Below are positions 6,821 to 10,029 of a stretch of DNA of 10,029 nt, piece by piece. The position numbers and the translations under genes were made by a program. How positions within the stretch are numbered: position 1 is the stretch's first letter; each line of letters starts with the position of its first letter. The notes below the pieces were generated by a model, which did not search any database, had not been told where the DNA came from, and was given only the letters and a program-made list of their open reading frames with translations. This DNA is from CAITNM01 sp964446295 (GTDB lineage: Bacteria > Pseudomonadota > Alphaproteobacteria > Paracaedibacterales > CAITNM01), in assembly GCA_964446295.1 (NCBI GenBank), contig CAYUNR010000054.1, positions 1-10,029 of the forward strand, given 5' to 3'.

Positions 6821-8271
6821 TGCCTTGGTCACACTTAAAACACGCAAAATGGTTTGATAACGCAAATGACGCTGTTGATTATATTCATGAGCTTTACAAC
6901 AAAACCGTAACTCAAATTTGTGAAAACTTTAGTCTGTATGAAAAAAATGGCAGTGTTCACGATGATCATGCTGAATATAGTTGTTATCCATTTATTGGCG
7001 TAAGCATTGGTCACGATGACTTATTCGTTGACCCAAGTTTTGCCTATGGCGTTATTAATGAACCTGGCAACTACGGCACAACCGTTACAGCACCTGAGCT
7101 TTATGATGCTTACTTTAGGGAACAAATAAGCTTAATTATTGAACGTCACGGTGTTTCAGTTGTGGTTGGGTATAGTGATTGCAAAATTCCTTTGCCTTTT
7201 GTAATTGAACACTCACATGCTCAGTTTGATGTAGACGAACTTATGCGCTTGCAAAGTAAATTTGTTCTTCCTGACTTAAAACGTATTGATGATTCTTTTG
7301 CCAATGCTACTTTTGTGCCTAACGGATATAGACCATTAGCTTTATTCACAGGAGAACGCGTAGATTTTTCTTTGCAAAGACTGCATCACTACACAGGAAC
7401 CCCACCAAATCATTTTCAAAACTTTATACTTCTTACAAACTATCAACGCTATATTGATGAATTTATTAGCCAAACTTCAAGTGCTATTGAGCATCATAAG
7501 GAAGAGGAATGGGAACTAATTGGCCCTGGTGGAACAGTGTTAGCTTCACACAAACAGCAAGTGACTGAATTACCAAAATTATTACCTCAGATGCCCGCGT
7601 ATCATTTTAAAAAACCTGGGAAAAGTGGTGTTAGCATTATTAACATTGGTGTGGGACCAAGCAATGCTAAAACTATTACTGACCATGTCGCGGTTCTAAG
7701 ACCACATTGTTGGGTTATGCTGGGACATTGTGCCGGACTTCGAGCTAGCCAAACATTAGGGGACTACGTTCTAGCCGATGGATATGTGCGCGAAGATCAT
7801 GTATTAGATGATGATTTACCAAAGTGGGTGCCTGTACCACCAATTGCGGAAATTCAACAAGCGCTACAACAAGCTGTATTGCACATTTTTGGGAAACGAG
7901 AAGGTGAATTAAAGTCAGCAATACGTACCGGAACGGTACACACTACCGATAATAGAAATTGGGAACTACAAAGTATTGCGCTATATGAACGCTTCCGCCA
8001 AAGTCGTGCCATTGCTGTTGATATGGAATCAGCCACTATTGCTGCTAATGGATTTAGGTTTCGAGTACCTTATGGCACATTGTTGTGTATTTCTGACAAA
8101 CCCATTCATGGTGTTATTAAACTTCAAGCTATGGCAAATGAGTTTTATAAAAGTAGAGTAAATCACCATTTACACGTAGGAATTGAAGCCATGGAAATAT
8201 TACAAAAAATGGATCCTCAACGCTTGCATTCTAGAAAACTACGAGGATTTGATGAGTGTCCGTTTAGGTAA
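6820..8271 (+). CDS. amn: AMP nucleosidase
   Basis: Amn hydrolyses AMP to adenine and ribose 5-phosphate in the cytoplasm, which controls AMP levels and feeds purine salvage. The 483 residues match the length of the E. coli enzyme (about 484). The N-terminal AMN-specific domain covers about 1-190, with the signature RVDFSLQRLHHYTGTPPNHF near 180-199. The C-terminal catalytic domain is of the nucleoside phosphorylase fold (about 270-480), with INIGVGPSNAKTITDH (274-289), LGHCAGLRAS (301-310), VDMES (400-404) and SDKP with D426 at the position of the proposed catalytic acid. No key segment is missing. The ATG overlaps the coxF stop by one base (TAATG), so the gene appears to be the last member of the cox operon. 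This is unusual, since ctaG normally stands here. Confidence 0.95.
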   Translation: MPWSHLKHAKWFDNANDAVDYIHELYNKTVTQICENFSLYEKNGSVHDDHAEYSCYPFIGVSIGHDDLFVDPSFAYGVINEPGNYGTTVTAPELYDAYFREQISLIIERHGVSVVVGYSDCKIPLPFVIEHSHAQFDVDELMRLQSKFVLPDLKRIDDSFANATFVPNGYRPLALFTGERVDFSLQRLHHYTGTPPNHFQNFILLTNYQRYIDEFISQTSSAIEHHKEEEWELIGPGGTVLASHKQQVTELPKLLPQMPAYHFKKPGKSGVSIINIGVGPSNAKTITDHVAVLRPHCWVMLGHCAGLRASQTLGDYVLADGYVREDHVLDDDLPKWVPVPPIAEIQQALQQAVLHIFGKREGELKSAIRTGTVHTTDNRNWELQSIALYERFRQSRAIAVDMESATIAANGFRFRVPYGTLLCISDKPIHGVIKLQAMANEFYKSRVNHHLHVGIEAMEILQKMDPQRLHSRKLRGFDECPFR

Positions 8272-8316
8272 AATATTCAACTAAAGGGCAGTCAAAAAAA
8301 ATTATACCTCTAGCTA

Positions 8317-8344
8317 TTGACTTTTTAAGTAAAAAAACTATATA
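8317..8344 (+). promoter_or_regulatory. Possible sigma-70 promoter for the small gene at 8407
   Basis: TTGACT (8317-8322) matches the -35 consensus at five of six bases. It is followed after 16 bases by TATATA (8339-8344), a fair -10 element. It would start transcripts about 50-55 bases before the start codon. The region is AT-rich, so chance matches are common, and no other evidence supports it. Confidence 0.4.
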
Positions 8345-8393
8345 CCCTAAAGCGTTTTATATAGATTAAAGCAATATAAGAAATTATGAGAAC

Positions 8394-8399
8394 GGGGAG
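8394..8399 (+). promoter_or_regulatory. Ribosome binding site that selects the ATG at 8407
   Basis: GGGGAG ends 7 bases before the ATG at 8407. It is one base before the in-frame ATG at 8401 and downstream of the ATG at 8386, so both of those are poorly placed as starts. Confidence 0.6.
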
Positions 8400-8406
8400 A
8401 ATGGTT

Positions 8407-8652
8407 ATGAAAAGTAATAATTCTATCAGACTTGTGCAACGTGTTAGCGATTTAGAAGTAACTCTAGACGAGAGTCAAATCCACAAAAACTGTGTAACAA
8501 GAGCAATTCTAGCAGAGGATTTCAATTTCAACCCTGATTTGATTGCATATACCATGCTAGAAGCAGTAAAGAAATTGAAACAACAGAGTGAATCCATTGA
8601 CTTATCCCCCGACAAGAGCTTTCGAAAAGTCTTGGGCATTGAAGGGTTTTAG
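8407..8652 (+). CDS. Small hypothetical protein, 81 aa
   Basis: I do not recognise this protein. From the ATG at 8407 it encodes 81 residues, soluble and mostly helical in appearance. It starts MKSNNSIRLVQRVSDLEVTL, and its middle part (DLIAYTMLEAVKKLKQQ) looks like an amphipathic helix. There is no signal peptide, membrane helix or cysteine pair. The frame could also start at 8386 or 8401, but the Shine-Dalgarno sequence fits 8407 best. Its last 51 bases overlap the 3' end of ftsY on the other strand, so the final 16 residues are encoded antisense to FtsY codons. A good ribosome binding site and a possible promoter argue for a real gene. The short length and the overlap argue for caution. 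The size would suit a regulator or antitoxin, but there is no partner gene next to it. Confidence 0.5.
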   Translation: MKSNNSIRLVQRVSDLEVTLDESQIHKNCVTRAILAEDFNFNPDLIAYTMLEAVKKLKQQSESIDLSPDKSFRKVLGIEGF

Positions 8653-9507
8653 GTCATCAGCGCCTTCACCAACGCCGAGTGCAACAATTGGAATGGTAAA
8701 TTGTTTTGATAATGCAACAACAACACCGCCTTTGGCGGTACCATCTAGCTTAGTAACAACTAAACCATTAATGCCTATAAGCTCTTGAAAAATTTTAACT
8801 TGATCTATAGCATTTTTACCGGTTGTAGCATCTAGCACTAACAAAACTGTATGTGGTGCAGATGGCTCCGCTTTTTTGAGCACTCGAACAATTTTTTCTA
8901 GTTCGTCCATTAGGTGTTTTTTATTTTGTAATCTACCAGCAGTATCGATACATAAAACATCAGCATTGCTTTGAATTGCTTTTTGATAAGCATCAAATGC
9001 TAAACCTGCAGCATCACCACCTGGTTTTGTAATACAAACATCTATACCTAAACGTTTTCCCCACACTTGCAATTGTTCAACTGCTGCTGAACGAAACGTA
9101 TCACCAGCTGCCCAAATTATTTTTTTTCCTTCACCAATCCACTGTTGGCTTAATTTAGCAATAGTGGTAGTTTTCCCTGCCCCATTTACCCCGATCATTA
9201 AAATAACGTGTGGCTTGTTGGTAATGCGCAAAGGAACAGCAACTGGTTCTAGAATTTTAGCAATTTCTACTGCCAGCCATTCCTTGATTTCTTGTTCTGA
9301 AATTTCTTGGTGCATACGCTGTTTTTTCAACAAATCACGAAGCTCAGAAGCAGTTTGTACCCCAAGGTCAGCTGCAATAAGCATTTCTTCAAAAGCATCT
9401 AAGGTGTCTTCATCTAACTTTCGATGCAAAAATACAGATGTGATTCCTTGAGTAATGTTTTGAGAAGTCTTTGAAAGGCCAGATTTTAGTTTTTGCCAAA
9501 TGCTCAC
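8602..9507 (-). CDS. ftsY: Signal recognition particle receptor FtsY
   Basis: FtsY is the SRP-docking GTPase that delivers ribosomes making membrane proteins to the SecYEG translocon. The 301-residue protein holds the helical N domain (about 1-85) and the G domain (about 95-290). GTPase motifs are the P-loop GVNGAGKT (106-113), DTFR (136-139), DTAG (188-191), TKLD (252-255) and the closing GVGEGADDLKPF (278-289), which also marks FtsY rather than Ffh. The long acidic A domain of E. coli FtsY is absent, as in many Alphaproteobacteria, so membrane contact probably relies on the N-terminal helix. The start codon is GTG, and it overlaps the stop of the upstream methylthiotransferase gene as GTGA, which suggests coupled translation. 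Its 3' end overlaps the small plus-strand gene by 51 bases. Confidence 0.96.
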   Translation of the reverse strand: MSIWQKLKSGLSKTSQNITQGITSVFLHRKLDEDTLDAFEEMLIAADLGVQTASELRDLLKKQRMHQEISEQEIKEWLAVEIAKILEPVAVPLRITNKPHVILMIGVNGAGKTTTIAKLSQQWIGEGKKIIWAAGDTFRSAAVEQLQVWGKRLGIDVCITKPGGDAAGLAFDAYQKAIQSNADVLCIDTAGRLQNKKHLMDELEKIVRVLKKAEPSAPHTVLLVLDATTGKNAIDQVKIFQELIGINGLVVTKLDGTAKGGVVVALSKQFTIPIVALGVGEGADDLKPFNAQDFSKALVGG

Positions 9508-10029
9508 AGTAGTTGTCCGATAAGATGTTGATTTGTATTTTGAATAATTTTAACGGAAATTACAGATGAAATGCTAGCAACACCTGGAATTTGAATAGGC
9601 GCAAAATGATCAGTTTTACCTTTTATGATGTCATTCTCTGATTCTTCAACCAGCACACTTAGGGTTTGTCCAATAAATCGTCCAAAAGTGCGATTTACCA
9701 CTATATCACCTTGGTCGCGCAGTTGACGTGCTCGTTCCTTAATAATACCTCCTGGTAGCTGCGGCATACGCGCTGCAGGGGTTCCAGGACGAGGTGAATA
9801 AGGAAACACGTGAAGATAGGTTAAATCACACTCGTCAACAATGCGGAGTGAATTTTCAAACATTTCATCAGTCTCCGTAGGAAAACCTGCAATTAAATCG
9901 GCGCCAAATACAACATCCGGACGCAGCATTTTTGCACGGTTGCTAAAGGCAATAGCATCTTCACGTAAATGGCGACGCTTCATGCGTTTTAAAATCATAT
10001 TATCCCCCGCCTGCAGCGATACGTGCAGA
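9504..10029 (-). CDS. mtaB: MtaB-type tRNA methylthiotransferase, C-terminal part only
   Basis: The visible 174 residues are the C-terminal part of a radical SAM methylthiotransferase; the rest lies beyond the right edge. The ATG at 9998 is internal, because the frame continues upstream as LHVSLQAGDN, the family motif just before MILKRMKRRH. This HVSLQAGDNMILKRMKRR signature, the GADLIAGFPTETDEMF segment and the HVFPYSPRPGTPAARMPQ segment point to the MtaB branch, which adds a methylthio group to the threonylcarbamoyladenosine at position 37 of tRNAs reading ANN codons. A MiaB assignment is less likely. The last about 55 residues form a short TRAM-like RNA-binding domain, from GQTLSVLVEES to the end. 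The iron-sulfur cluster cysteines are outside the window. The gene directly precedes ftsY, an order common in Alphaproteobacteria. Confidence 0.88.
   Translation of the reverse strand, partial: LHVSLQAGDNMILKRMKRRHLREDAIAFSNRAKMLRPDVVFGADLIAGFPTETDEMFENSLRIVDECDLTYLHVFPYSPRPGTPAARMPQLPGGIIKERARQLRDQGDIVVNRTFGRFIGQTLSVLVEESENDIIKGKTDHFAPIQIPGVASISSVISVKIIQNTNQHLIGQLL

Noticed and set aside
8290..8326. Intrinsic terminator after amn (AGTCAA pairing with TTGACT, then T run)
   Set aside because: The stem is only 6 bp with a loop of 21 bases, and the right arm is better read as a -35 element.
9164..9451. Plus-strand frame of 95 codons inside ftsY
   Set aside because: It is a shadow of the conserved FtsY coding frame, with no start signal or recognisable protein.
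9504..9998. Complete 164-residue gene starting at 9998
   Set aside because: The frame continues past 9998 to the window edge with conserved methylthiotransferase residues, so 9998 is an internal Met.

Overview
The window is a moderately AT-rich bacterial chromosome segment, dense with genes. Its gene orders are typical of Alphaproteobacteria: coxB-coxA-ctaB-coxF on the plus strand, and an MtaB-type methylthiotransferase followed by ftsY on the minus strand. AT richness, tight gene overlaps, and exported eukaryote-like Nudix proteins suggest, but do not prove, a host-associated lineage such as the Holosporales or Rickettsiales. No tRNA, rRNA, CRISPR array or insertion sequence was found.

Left part (1-3370). 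A large protein of unknown function (2-1402, plus strand, cut by the window edge) converges on two tandem minus-strand genes (1465-2340 and 2420-3370). A strong bidirectional terminator separates them. The two genes are paralogues of each other. Each encodes an N-terminal signal peptide or anchor, a domain resembling the pre-Nudix domain of eukaryotic NUDT6 and plant NUDX proteins, a Nudix domain, and a shared C-terminal tail. The downstream copy has a perfect Nudix box. The upstream copy has lost one catalytic-type glutamate and a glycine. A near-perfect 22-bp palindrome lies between them. This pair is the most novel element of the window.

Middle part (3465-8271). One plus-strand operon runs without gaps: coxB, coxA, ctaB, a 35-codon coxF-like gene, then amn (AMP nucleosidase). 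Each gene overlaps the next by 1 to 8 bases. CoxB and CoxA form the copper/heme core of an aa3-type cytochrome c oxidase, and CtaB makes heme O for it. The usual next genes, ctaG (cox11) and ctaE (subunit III), are missing here and amn takes their place. CoxB lacks a cleavable signal peptide and begins almost at the expected mature N-terminus.

Right part (8272-10029). A short intergenic region with a possible promoter leads to a small unknown gene (8407-8652). Its 3' end overlaps the 3' end of ftsY tail to tail. FtsY (SRP receptor GTPase, minus strand) starts with a GTG that overlaps the stop codon of an MtaB-type tRNA methylthiotransferase, which runs off the right edge.
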